Source: an uncultured Pelagibacteraceae bacterium (lineage in GTDB: Bacteria; Pseudomonadota; Alphaproteobacteria; Pelagibacterales; Pelagibacteraceae). Taken from it: DNA of 64,000 nt. Below, piece by piece: positions 8,337 to 17,860 of this stretch. Position numbers and translations under genes: made by a program. Every line of letters starts with the position of its first letter. Position 1 is the first letter of the stretch. The notes below the pieces were generated by a model, which saw only the letters and a list, made by a program, of their open reading frames with translations, was not told where the DNA came from and did no database searches. The DNA lies in contig CACGWC010000002.1 in NCBI GenBank assembly GCA_902576785.1, positions 124,001 through 188,000 on the forward strand. The letters run 5' to 3'.

Positions 8337-10490
8337 TTAAGCAATTCCTAGATGTTTTTTTCTTTTTTCTACCCAAGTTCTTATCAAATTATCAAAAATT
8401 AAACCTATAAAAGCTACACAAATACCCAAAGTTAATCCAATACCAGCACCATTTTTATCTGATAAAGCTTTTAAAATATATTGCCCTAGATCTTCAGTGC
8501 CGATAAATGCTCCTATAATCACCATAAATAATGCAAACACTATTGTTTGATTTATACCAAGCATCATATGAGGGAATGCTAAAGGAAATTCAATTTTTGT
8601 TAATCTTTGAAATTTATTTACCCCAGACATCGTCGCTGCATCATGTAAACCTGCTGGAACACTTCTAAGCCCTTCAATTGTGTATCTTGTTGCTGGTATA
8701 GTTGCATAAACAATGACAGCAATAAGAACAGAAGTGTCAGTTATTCCAAAAAGCATCATAACAGGAATAAGATAAACAAATGATGGAAATGTTTGAAATA
8801 TATCACATACCCCTAGCATAAATTTTGCAGAATGTTTATTTTGAAAACATAATGTGCCAACCGTAAAACCAATTATACAAGAGACAATTACCCCAAATGT
8901 TGCCATGTAAGCCGTTACTAAGGCTCTATCCCACCAAGGGCTTAGAGCTATGAATAATGTCAAACCACAAACTACTAATGCAGATCTAATTCCACCAATT
9001 AAATAGCCTGCACCAACAACTAGAACTAATGTAGCAACAGCTGGCATCCTTAAATACAAAGCCCTCATTGGTTGTAACACTTCTTGAATTAACCATGTAT
9101 TAAATGCTTTTATATAAACAAAGAAGGTATCAAAAATCCAATCGACACCTTTATTCCAAAAATCAGCAGTTGATATTCCTTTATTGTGTGGAACTTCAAA
9201 TAAATAATTGTAACCACCTTTAAAATAAACAGATCCAAAGTAAGCGAGTAAAATTCCAATTATGACCGTAATACTAAAAAATAATAAATTTTTATTTCTT
9301 TGAAAAAAATTCAAATTGCCAAAATAATCGACTTGCTTGTTTGCCCATGCTAATGACATTTTATCTAATAAAATTGCAATTAGACTTATACAAAGACCAG
9401 CTTCTAATGCTAATCCGATATTAAGCTGATTTAGTGCTAACAATAAATTAAAACCTAGACCTTTCGCTCCAATGAAGGCTGAAATAACAGCCATAGAAAA
9501 GCACACCATGATAACCTGGTTTACGCCAATTAAAATATCTCGTCTGGCCGTTGGAATTAGCACTTTAGACATTAGTTGCCAATTATTACAACCACTCATT
9601 CTTCCAGCTTCAATTACTTCTGGAGGAATAGCTCTCAATCCTAGTAAAGTAAGTAATATCATGGGTGGAACAGCAACAACCATAGTTATAATTACTGCAG
9701 CGTGGTCACCAACGCCAAAAAGAACAAGTGCAGGGACTAATACTGCATATTGTGGCATTGTTTGCATAACTAATAGAATTGGATATAGAGCTTTTTCTAC
9801 ACGTTTACTTTTATAAGCTGCAATACCTAAACTTAACCCAAATATAAAAGATAGAGGCGCAGCAACTAAAATAAAAGAGAGTGTTTGCATCGATGGTTTC
9901 CATTGTCCAAATATAGAAATATAAACCATTGTTAAACCGGCAAATAAAGCGAGTCCAATACCACTTAATTTATAAGCAAGTATTGCAAAGCCAGCTGCAA
10001 CTATTGTCCAAGGTAGACCTGGTAACTCTGCCCAAGGGTTCGCATCGATCCAATCCCAACTTGTAAAGGCAACAATTGTTTCAAGTCCACCTAATAGAAT
10101 TTCTCTAATTAATTCTATTAAAAAAGTCATAAAAGCTGTTAAATTTCTGCTAATTTGCAAAACTATTGGTCTGGTTTTAAATTCTTGAGTGTCCTCATTC
10201 CAAAACTCCATTGGCATCCACTCATTCATTAAGAAAAACAAGGAGTCATTTATCCATATTGGTAACCATCCAAGTAATGGAGGAAGACGCCAGAAAACAT
10301 CAAAGGCGTAATATCTTACTTCTTTGCCTAAAAATATATAACTACTTTGATTAGGATCTTTTACGAATTCAGCTTGGCCTCTAATGAATTTATATGTTTC
10401 TGGAACATCAATAGCAAAACAAAGAGCAAAGAAAACAATTAATAGAAATAACCACTGAAATATTTTTGTATATTTTTTTAGAAATTCCAT
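8337..10490 (-). CDS. tmoW: Glycine betaine/TMAO-type ABC transporter permease with two tandem permease domains (TmoW/ProW-like)
   Basis: 717 aa; two copies of a BPD permease core (EAGRMSGCNNWQLMSKVLIP and DAATMSGVNKFQRLTKIEFP); neighbours tmoV/tmoX-like genes and divergent tdm. Confidence 0.82.
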   Translation of the reverse strand: MEFLKKYTKIFQWLFLLIVFFALCFAIDVPETYKFIRGQAEFVKDPNQSSYIFLGKEVRYYAFDVFWRLPPLLGWLPIWINDSLFFLMNEWMPMEFWNEDTQEFKTRPIVLQISRNLTAFMTFLIELIREILLGGLETIVAFTSWDWIDANPWAELPGLPWTIVAAGFAILAYKLSGIGLALFAGLTMVYISIFGQWKPSMQTLSFILVAAPLSFIFGLSLGIAAYKSKRVEKALYPILLVMQTMPQYAVLVPALVLFGVGDHAAVIITMVVAVPPMILLTLLGLRAIPPEVIEAGRMSGCNNWQLMSKVLIPTARRDILIGVNQVIMVCFSMAVISAFIGAKGLGFNLLLALNQLNIGLALEAGLCISLIAILLDKMSLAWANKQVDYFGNLNFFQRNKNLLFFSITVIIGILLAYFGSVYFKGGYNYLFEVPHNKGISTADFWNKGVDWIFDTFFVYIKAFNTWLIQEVLQPMRALYLRMPAVATLVLVVGAGYLIGGIRSALVVCGLTLFIALSPWWDRALVTAYMATFGVIVSCIIGFTVGTLCFQNKHSAKFMLGVCDIFQTFPSFVYLIPVMMLFGITDTSVLIAVIVYATIPATRYTIEGLRSVPAGLHDAATMSGVNKFQRLTKIEFPLAFPHMMLGINQTIVFALFMVIIGAFIGTEDLGQYILKALSDKNGAGIGLTLGICVAFIGLIFDNLIRTWVEKRKKHLGIA

Positions 10491-10493
10491 AAT

Positions 10494-11525
10494 TTATTTT
10501 CCGTTCTTTCTTCCACCAAAGACAGTATTTATTATTTTTGTCGGGTTAATTGAGCCCACTATTTTGTTATTTTCATCTATAATTGCTACAGATTTTTCTT
10601 GCGTTAATATTTTTTCAGCTACATTCTCTATAATTTCATTTTTTGAAACTTTTACATCTCCTAAATTATTAGATATAGATTTATCCATTACATCTTCAAT
10701 TAATAAAACTTTTTCTCTAGGTACTTCTTCAGTAAATTTTCTTACATACTCTGTGGCTGGGTTTAAAACTATATTTGCAGGTGTATCTAGTTGTTCAATT
10801 ATACCATCTTTCATAATTGCTATTCGATCAGCAAGTTTTAATGCTTCATCAAAATCATGAGTAATAAACATAATTGTTTTTTGTAATTTTTCTTGAAGTC
10901 TTAAAAATTCATCTTGCATTTCTTTTCTAATTAAAGGATCTAAAGCAGAAAAAGGTTCATCTAAAAACCATATATCAGGTTCAACTGCAAGAGATCTTGC
11001 AATACCCACTCTTTGTTGTTGTCCACCTGAAAGTTCTCTTGGAAAATAATTTTCTCTTCCATCAAGTCCAACTAATTTAACCATCTCCATTGCTTTATTA
11101 ATGCTCTCCTCAGTTTTGATACCTTTAATTTGAAGAGGAAAAGCTATATTTTCAACAACGGTTTTATGTGGAAGAAGAGCAAAGCTTTGGAAAACCATTC
11201 CCATTTTGTTTCTTCTAAGCTCAATTAACTCTTTACTATTTAAATTTAATAAATCTTGACCTTCAATGAAAATTTTTCCACCTGTTGCATCTGTTAATCT
11301 TGATATACACCTTAGTAAAGTTGACTTACCAGATCCAGATAAGCCCATTACAACAAGCATCTCTCCTTTTGCCACCTCAAAAGAGGCATTGTTAACACCT
11401 ACTATACAACCATTTTCTTGAAATGTTTTAGCATCAACATTACCATTTGAATCTTGAAGCATCTTTTTGGCGTTTTCACCAAAAATTTTATAAACTGCTT
11501 CACATTTGATTACTGCTTCAGACAT
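10494..11525 (-). CDS. tmoV: Glycine betaine/TMAO-type ABC transporter ATP-binding protein (TmoV/ProV-like)
   Basis: GLSGSGKST, LSGGQQQRVGIARSLA, WFLDEPFSALDPL, C-terminal CBS-like region; ProV type. Confidence 0.85.
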   Translation of the reverse strand: MSEAVIKCEAVYKIFGENAKKMLQDSNGNVDAKTFQENGCIVGVNNASFEVAKGEMLVVMGLSGSGKSTLLRCISRLTDATGGKIFIEGQDLLNLNSKELIELRRNKMGMVFQSFALLPHKTVVENIAFPLQIKGIKTEESINKAMEMVKLVGLDGRENYFPRELSGGQQQRVGIARSLAVEPDIWFLDEPFSALDPLIRKEMQDEFLRLQEKLQKTIMFITHDFDEALKLADRIAIMKDGIIEQLDTPANIVLNPATEYVRKFTEEVPREKVLLIEDVMDKSISNNLGDVKVSKNEIIENVAEKILTQEKSVAIIDENNKIVGSINPTKIINTVFGGRKNGK

Positions 11526-11589
11526 AATACTTATAAAAATATACGAAAATTAATTAAATTAAAATCAATATAATTGAAGCTTATTTCCA

Positions 11590-12141
11590 TTAAAAATTTT
11601 TAATAAAATAAACCCTTGTATCAATTCCAGTGCTTAAAAAACTTAAGGCTTCACCGCTTACTTTAATTGTTTCGTCTACTCCTACGTTATTTCCACTAAC
11701 TGTAAAACCTGCAAAACATTTCTTTTTTTCAGCATCCCATTCAACAAATGTTTCATCAATCTTATTGCCGTTAATAGTATAAATTTCATGTGCTCTAAAA
11801 TTTAAGAAATTTGCACCCATTATTGCTCTTTGGGGTATAAGCTTTGTGGCATTACACACTCCCTCATATAAGTCATCTGATAATTTATAATGATCAGTAC
11901 CATCAAAAGTTACCAATATACCCGAAGGAAGTTTCGAAATTAAAGCACTTAATTTTCTCTCTTTTGCAATTCTCTCTTCTTCTAATTTCATTTTTCTAAC
12001 TAATTCATCACCCTCACTAAATATATTATTTAAAATAGCAAAAGAAGAAATTATGACTATTGTTAAAATTATTAGTCCTATAAATTGTTTTAGGTTTTCG
12101 GGTAATCCTTTTAATTTATTAAATGAAGTTTCGTTCGACAT
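11590..12141 (-). CDS. Hypothetical protein with a single N-terminal TM helix
   Basis: FIGLIILTIVIISSFAIL TM segment; stop/start overlap with the upstream MORN gene at 12141. Confidence 0.6.
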   Translation of the reverse strand: MSNETSFNKLKGLPENLKQFIGLIILTIVIISSFAILNNIFSEGDELVRKMKLEEERIAKERKLSALISKLPSGILVTFDGTDHYKLSDDLYEGVCNATKLIPQRAIMGANFLNFRAHEIYTINGNKIDETFVEWDAEKKKCFAGFTVSGNNVGVDETIKVSGEALSFLSTGIDTRVYFIKNF

Positions 12142-12518
12142 TAATCTTGTAATTTACCGTTTTTCCAAATTCCTACTTTTTGGTCTCCATTAGCCCAAGT
12201 AAATGTTCCTTTGCCATTCATAAAACCATTAGCCCACTCTCCTTCGTAAGTAGAGCCATCTGGGAAAGTTAAAGTTCCTATACCGCTCCAAACGCTATTT
12301 TTAAACTCACCTTTATAGATATATCCGTTTGGCCATGTTTCTACACCTTGACCATTTTTTTTTGTTCCTACCCACTCGCCTTCATAAGTGGTTTTATCTG
12401 TATAAACCCACTTTCCATATCCATTTTCACAGTTACCTTCTTTACATCCAGTGCTTCGAGCAAAAACTGATGAGCTAATTAATAAACTTAAACAAATATA
12501 AAAAAGATATTTTCTCAT
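12141..12518 (-). CDS. Secreted MORN-repeat protein
   Basis: Signal peptide; repeats YEGEWVGTKKNGQG / YKGEFKNSVWSGIG / YEGEWANGFMNGKG. Confidence 0.85.
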   Translation of the reverse strand: MRKYLFYICLSLLISSSVFARSTGCKEGNCENGYGKWVYTDKTTYEGEWVGTKKNGQGVETWPNGYIYKGEFKNSVWSGIGTLTFPDGSTYEGEWANGFMNGKGTFTWANGDQKVGIWKNGKLQD

Positions 12519-12542
12519 AAATATATTTTACACAAATCTTAA

Positions 12543-12578
12543 TAAAAAAAAATCCCCCCCAACAGGATTGGGGGAGAT
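12543..12578 (-). terminator. Rho-independent terminator downstream of the tmoX-like gene
   Basis: Minus strand reads ATCTCCCCCAAtcctgTTGGGGGGGATTTTTTTTT: 11-bp stem with one G-U, then T-run. Confidence 0.9.
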
Positions 12579-12599
12579 CTTAATTTTTAACTTTTATCC

Positions 12600-13544
12600 T
12601 TATTTAAGGAAAGCTTTCCAAGTTGACTCGTTATCAGCTAACCATTTTTTAGCTGCATCTTCATGAGTCATTTTGTCAACGTCTACTAAAGCTGCCATTG
12701 CACCAATTTGACTAGTTGAGAATGACAATTTTTTAAACGCTGCTGCTGCATCTGGATGAGTTTTTGGAAAATCTTCGTGTACTGCTTTTTTCAAATAACC
12801 ATCCGGAGAACCACATTTTCCATCACCACCATCTGCTGGTCTACAACCAGCTGTGTATGGAGGGAAGTCGATAAATGTAAAACCAGCACCATCAGTAAAG
12901 TTTGGTGTCCAGTTGAAAATTATAGTTCCTCTTCCTTCTTTTTCAGCAGCTGCTAACTCTGCCCAAAGTGCATCAGCACCTCCAGCAAACTTAACCCACC
13001 ATAAATCACCTAAGCCTAGAGCATCAATCCTTTGAGGGATTAAGTCACCATGCCAAGTCTGTGGTCCTTCCAACATTCTTCCTTTTCCATCTGGAGAGTC
13101 AGGCGTTGTAAAGTTTTTTGCACAATCTGGATTTTTTAGAGCTGTCCAATCTGGTAGACCTGGACATAGACCTTTTTCAACAACCCAGTTTGGATATCCC
13201 ATATCCTCAAGAGTTCTTGCTTCATGATCACCCCAATCTAACAAACCACCTTTGTCTAAAGCTGTTGTAAATGACTTACCAAAAGCAGATTCCCATACTT
13301 CATGAGATATAGTTACATCACCAATTCTAATTGACTCGTAAACCGCTTGAGAGTCTGCATTTACATATTTAACATTGTTTCCCATGCTTTCAAAGATTCC
13401 ACCAATAACATAGGCCATAACAATTTGACTTGACCAGTTATGAGTTGGGATCACTATGGGTTTTTTACTGTCAGCGTTAGATATTCCTGCAAAGCTTACT
13501 ACAGTAATTACTATAGCTGAGAGTAAAGATAGTATTTTCTTCAT
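12600..13544 (-). CDS. tmoX: TMAO/glycine betaine-type substrate-binding protein (TmoX/ProX-like)
   Basis: Signal peptide; KKPIVIPTHNWSSQIVMAYVIGGIFESMG; quaternary-amine SBP family; divergent from tdm. Confidence 0.82.
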   Translation of the reverse strand: MKKILSLLSAIVITVVSFAGISNADSKKPIVIPTHNWSSQIVMAYVIGGIFESMGNNVKYVNADSQAVYESIRIGDVTISHEVWESAFGKSFTTALDKGGLLDWGDHEARTLEDMGYPNWVVEKGLCPGLPDWTALKNPDCAKNFTTPDSPDGKGRMLEGPQTWHGDLIPQRIDALGLGDLWWVKFAGGADALWAELAAAEKEGRGTIIFNWTPNFTDGAGFTFIDFPPYTAGCRPADGGDGKCGSPDGYLKKAVHEDFPKTHPDAAAAFKKLSFSTSQIGAMAALVDVDKMTHEDAAKKWLADNESTWKAFLK

Positions 13545-13639
13545 TTATTTCTCCTCTCTTAATATATTAAGTATTTAAGTATCCTTAAATTTAATCTTAC
13601 AGTCAACAAAAGTTGGTACTAAAATTTATATATACAATT

Positions 13640-13653
13640 AATCAGTACTGATT
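13640..13653. promoter_or_regulatory. 14-bp perfect palindrome in the tmoX/tdm divergent intergenic region (candidate operator)
   Basis: AATCAGTACTGATT is self-reverse-complementary, ~33 bp upstream of the tdm start. Confidence 0.4.
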
Positions 13654-13685
13654 TATTCTTAAACATAAGTAATCATTGATTTAAA

Positions 13686-16025
13686 ATGTTAGACGAAAAT
13701 TTAAGGATAAATGAACCTGGTTTAAATGTTTTGCCACCTGGGGTTGAAAGATATGTAATTAATGGCGGTGGACTTACGGGGGTTCAGATTTTTCCAGATG
13801 ATGAAATTGAAATTATTAATAATGAAGGAAATCAAATTTGCGAAATAGTTGTTTTTAATTCTGATGGAAATTCAGATCCATCGATTTTAAATTTAAAATC
13901 TTCTAAATCAGAAAATGATATAATCAAAATTTTAAATAGAAATGAAGAAAGCTCAAAAATTGCATTGCGTCAATTAGAAAAAAGAAATCTTAAAATTGCA
14001 AAGTCTAAATCTTCAATCCTTTTTGATAAAGACACTCCACCAGGAGAAAAAATTAAAATAACTTCAAAAGATAAATGTTATTGTATTTTTTCTGCCCCTG
14101 GCGATGATATGTTGGTTCATGAACAAAATCCTCCAACAGAATTAACTTTATTTATTAAAAGAAATAATATTGTTGACCATAAAGAACATAGAATAATTCC
14201 AGATCCAATTTTTGATCCTCTAGACGAAAAAAATATTGCAAAACAATCAGCGATTTCTTTTGAAGTTAAAGAAGGAGACTATATTCAAATAATTTGTCCA
14301 ACTGGTAGACAATGTTCAGATTTTGTTGCTTTTGATACAGCTAAATTAGGTAAAGGTATAGAGAAAGGTTTAGATTGGCAAACAACCAGGACCTTTATGG
14401 GTAATACTTTTCCAGGACCGGGATTGTATTCAAAATTTTATGATACAGATCATGAACCTTTAGTAGAGGTAATAAGAGATACTGTTGGTAGGCATGACAC
14501 TTTTAATCTTGCTTGTACATCAAAGTATTACGAAGACGCTGGTTATTTTGGGCATCCAAATTGCTCAGATAACTTAAGTGGTGCTATGGAAAATTTTGGG
14601 GTTAATAGACAAAAAGGATGGCACGCTATAAATTTATTTTTTAATACTTCGGCAGGAGGTTTAAATACTGTGCTTTCTGATGAATCATTTGCTAGACCTG
14701 GAGATTATGTAATATTAAGAGCTTTAAAAGATTTAACCTGCGGAACATCAGCCTGTCCAAGTGATATAGATCCATGTAATTCATGGAACCCTACAGATAT
14801 TTTTGTTAGAACTTATGAAAAAAAAAGAGAATTTACAAAATCTTTTGCATTTAGAATGAAACCAGACTCAGAACTAAAACTAACAAAAAATACAGGATTT
14901 CATGAAAGAACTTCTAAGTTAACAAGAAACTTTGTTGATGCTAGAGGATATTGGCTACCCAATGATTACACTAAACATGGAGTAATAAATGAATATACAG
15001 CATGCAGAGAAAAAGCAGTTTTAATTGATTTATCTTCATTAAGAAAATTTGAAATATTAGGTCCGGATGCAGAAGAATTGATGGACTATACTTTAACTAG
15101 AAATGTTAAAAAATTGTCGGTTGGACAGATTGTTTATTCTTCTATGTGTTATGAAAATGGTTCTATGTTTGATGATGGAACATTGTTAAAAATGAGTGAT
15201 CATGGATTTAGATGGGTATGTGGTGATGAATACGCAGGTGAATGGTTAAAAGAACAAGCAAAAAAGAAAAAGTTTAATGTTTTAGTTAAAAACTCTACTG
15301 ATCAAATAAATAATATTTCTCTACAAGGACCAAATAGTAGAAAAATTTTAGAAAAGTTTATTTTTACTCCACCAACACAACCTTCTATTTCAGAATTACA
15401 ATGGTTTAGGTTTACAATCTGTAGAGTAAAAGAACTTAGTGGAATTCCATTAATGGTTTCTAGAACTGGATACACTGGCGAGTTAGGATACGAAATATGG
15501 TGTCACCCTTCTGATGCACCAGCAGTTTGGGATGTGCTTATGGAAGCTGGAAAAGATGAAGGATTAATACCTGCTGGTTTTGGAGCATTAGATTTATTAA
15601 GAATTGAAGCTGGACTAATATTATTTGGTAATGAATTTGACGGCCAAGTTGACCCTTTTGAAGCTGGTGTTGGATTTACGGTTCCTTTAAAAACAAAAAC
15701 AGCAGATTTCATTGGTAAAGAAGCATTAATAAAGAGAAAAGAAAATCCGCAAAAGAAATTAGTTGGATTAGAACTTGTAGGCAAAGAAAAAGCTAATCAC
15801 GGTGATTGCGTTCACATTGGAAGATCCCAAGTAGGCGTAGTTACAAGCGGATGTCTATCTCCTACTTTGAATAAAAATATTGCTTTATGCAGAATTGATG
15901 TAGGCCATTCAGAAATAGGTATGAACGTTGAAGTCGGTAAAATTGATGGACATCAAAAAAGAATACCTGCTAGAGTTGTTGGTTTCCCACATTACGATCC
16001 TCAAAAAACACGAGTAAAATCTTAA
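13686..16025 (+). CDS. tdm: TMAO demethylase: N-terminal DUF1989 Zn domain fused to C-terminal THF-binding GcvT-like domain
   Basis: Cys-rich DUF1989 signatures (CPTGRQCSDFVAFD, LACTSKYYEDAGYFGHPNCSDN, CGTSACPSDIDPCN) plus GcvT signatures (SRTGYTGELGYEIW, GALDLLRIEAGLILFGNEFD). Confidence 0.9.
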   Translation: MLDENLRINEPGLNVLPPGVERYVINGGGLTGVQIFPDDEIEIINNEGNQICEIVVFNSDGNSDPSILNLKSSKSENDIIKILNRNEESSKIALRQLEKRNLKIAKSKSSILFDKDTPPGEKIKITSKDKCYCIFSAPGDDMLVHEQNPPTELTLFIKRNNIVDHKEHRIIPDPIFDPLDEKNIAKQSAISFEVKEGDYIQIICPTGRQCSDFVAFDTAKLGKGIEKGLDWQTTRTFMGNTFPGPGLYSKFYDTDHEPLVEVIRDTVGRHDTFNLACTSKYYEDAGYFGHPNCSDNLSGAMENFGVNRQKGWHAINLFFNTSAGGLNTVLSDESFARPGDYVILRALKDLTCGTSACPSDIDPCNSWNPTDIFVRTYEKKREFTKSFAFRMKPDSELKLTKNTGFHERTSKLTRNFVDARGYWLPNDYTKHGVINEYTACREKAVLIDLSSLRKFEILGPDAEELMDYTLTRNVKKLSVGQIVYSSMCYENGSMFDDGTLLKMSDHGFRWVCGDEYAGEWLKEQAKKKKFNVLVKNSTDQINNISLQGPNSRKILEKFIFTPPTQPSISELQWFRFTICRVKELSGIPLMVSRTGYTGELGYEIWCHPSDAPAVWDVLMEAGKDEGLIPAGFGALDLLRIEAGLILFGNEFDGQVDPFEAGVGFTVPLKTKTADFIGKEALIKRKENPQKKLVGLELVGKEKANHGDCVHIGRSQVGVVTSGCLSPTLNKNIALCRIDVGHSEIGMNVEVGKIDGHQKRIPARVVGFPHYDPQKTRVKS

Positions 16026-16375
16026 TGTCAAAATCATCAAAGGATTTACTGGAATTTTGGGAAGATCAAATGAAACTGTCCCATACATCCAGTAATTACT
16101 TTTTCAGAAAGTCTCCTTCACATTATCACATGATGTTGATTGTGATGAATTCCTATAAATTAAATGAAAACTTATCTGTAGAAGAACTTAAGACTAGACT
16201 TTTCAAAACCTCTAGACCCAAATCTGCACTCATGATCAAAGAAGCTTGTGATAAAGAGTTTTTTTACCTCGAAAAAACCGGAAATGACCATAGAAAAAAG
16301 TACGTTTTACCCACACAGAATTTTGTTAATGAATTTAACGAATATTTGAAAACTCTCAAAAATTTGAGTTTTTAA
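16025..16375 (+). CDS. Small protein, possible winged-helix (MarR-like) DNA-binding domain
   Basis: TAATG overlap with tdm; pattern LSVEELKTRLFKTSRPKSALMIKEACDKEFFYLEKTGNDHRKKYVLPT resembles a wHTH recognition helix plus wing. Confidence 0.5.
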   Translation: MSKSSKDLLEFWEDQMKLSHTSSNYFFRKSPSHYHMMLIVMNSYKLNENLSVEELKTRLFKTSRPKSALMIKEACDKEFFYLEKTGNDHRKKYVLPTQNFVNEFNEYLKTLKNLSF

Positions 16376-16464
16376 ATAAAATTCTCACAAATATTTAGAA
16401 TTTATATAAATTATATATAAAAATTATTATATTCTTTCCTTTGCTAAAAAATTAAAGTTGGTCC

Positions 16465-17793
16465 ATGTCGTTACCGACAAAAGCAAAAGTTGTAATAATT
16501 GGTGGAGGAATTCACGGGTTAAGTACTGCTTGGAAACTTTCCGAAAAATATAAAAATCCAAACGATGTAGTTGTCCTAGAAAAAAAAGACACTGCTGCAG
16601 GTGCAAGTGGAATTGCATGTGGAGTTGTTAGAAATAATTATTTTCAACCAGCAATGAGAGAATTAATGGCTCATTCAGTTAGTGTTTGGGAAAGTGATCC
16701 AGAGGCATTTAAATATAATGCTGTTGGCTATATGCAAATTTCTCCAGAAGTAATGCATAAAGATGTTGCAAGTATTTATGAACAACAAAAAGCTATTGGA
16801 TATGAATCAGAATTTATAGAAGGTGAAAAAGATTGCATGAAATATATGCAAGGAATTTTTAGTGATTGGCAAGCAAAAGGTATTACATCAGTCTTGCATG
16901 AAAAAAAAGGTGGATATGCATTTAATAAGGACTCAATTAAAGCACTAGAGAAAAAAGCAAATTCAAACGGTGTAAACGTTCATAAAGGAGTAAAGGTTAC
17001 AGGTTTTAAAAGAGGGAGTAACAGCAATGCAATTACTGGCGTGGTTACAGATAAAGGTACAATTGATTGTGATCAGGTAGTTATTGGAGCAGGACCATGG
17101 GTAAGAGATTTTTGGAATATGTTGGAGTTACCAAAAACTACTAATATAAAAGATGCTAAAAATGGAAAAATGCATGAAGTTGAAATGTGGAAATACTGGT
17201 TTTTACAAGAAGGTGTATTGGGTGTAGATGCAGATTATTTAAAAACTAATGAAGGTAAACCGCCTCCAGTAATTCATGTTGATACAGACGCACCACTTTA
17301 TTCTGACAAAGATGGTAAAATAATTACAGAAGACTTATGGGGTATTTATTATAAACCTGATATTGAAGGATTGGGAGTTCAAGGTGGAACATCACCTTAC
17401 ATTGTTCAAAAACATTTTGACGAAGTTAATGTTGATCCGTATGGGATAGATTCTCCAGAATATCAAACCACTGATAAATTTTCTGATATGTGGACTTCAG
17501 CACTTGCACATATTCAGAAACGTTTTGTTGGTAAATCTCATTTGTATAGAAAGGGACCATCAGGAGGATTGGGTTGTTTGACGCCAGACTCATTCCCAAT
17601 ATTCGATAGATTTTTTGAAAATGTTTACATGATTGCAGATGCAAATCATGGTTACAAAATGATAGGTGTTGGGCACCTTGTTGCACAAGAAATTTTAGGT
17701 CATGAAAGTGAATTATTAAAACCGTTTAGGTTCGATAGATATGAAAAAGGAAAACTTCATCCCACATCGAACAGTCCGTTTCCTTGGAGCTAA
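16465..17793 (+). CDS. FAD-dependent oxidoreductase, sarcosine oxidase beta / N-methylglutamate dehydrogenase MgdA-like
   Basis: VVIIGGGIHGLSTAWKLSEKY; AAGASGIACGVVRNNYFQPAM; ADANHGYKMIGVGHLVAQEI; SoxB/DAO family. Confidence 0.82.
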   Translation: MSLPTKAKVVIIGGGIHGLSTAWKLSEKYKNPNDVVVLEKKDTAAGASGIACGVVRNNYFQPAMRELMAHSVSVWESDPEAFKYNAVGYMQISPEVMHKDVASIYEQQKAIGYESEFIEGEKDCMKYMQGIFSDWQAKGITSVLHEKKGGYAFNKDSIKALEKKANSNGVNVHKGVKVTGFKRGSNSNAITGVVTDKGTIDCDQVVIGAGPWVRDFWNMLELPKTTNIKDAKNGKMHEVEMWKYWFLQEGVLGVDADYLKTNEGKPPPVIHVDTDAPLYSDKDGKIITEDLWGIYYKPDIEGLGVQGGTSPYIVQKHFDEVNVDPYGIDSPEYQTTDKFSDMWTSALAHIQKRFVGKSHLYRKGPSGGLGCLTPDSFPIFDRFFENVYMIADANHGYKMIGVGHLVAQEILGHESELLKPFRFDRYEKGKLHPTSNSPFPWS

Positions 17794-17860
17794 TTTATCT
17801 AAGTAGACAAACGTTTTTTTTTCAGTTACCTTTTTGATCTGAAAATTCAAAGGGGGAAGA

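Noticed and set aside
4918-9816. Plus-strand ORFs 4918-5199, 6278-6550, 6375-6647, 7849-8190 and 9472-9816
   Set aside because: Antisense to well-supported minus-strand CDS; sequences look like reverse-frame artefacts with no recognisable domains.
10564-13035. Plus-strand ORFs 10564-10860, 12756-12956 and 12853-13035
   Set aside because: Antisense shadows of the ProV-like and TmoX-like genes.
13558-13571. CTTAATATATTAAG palindrome as an independent operator feature
   Set aside because: Almost purely AT and close to expectation in this composition; mentioned only alongside the GC-containing palindrome.
17794-17860. Possible terminator before the first glutamine synthetase (T-run 17813-17822)
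   Set aside because: The T-run lacks a convincing GC stem immediately upstream.
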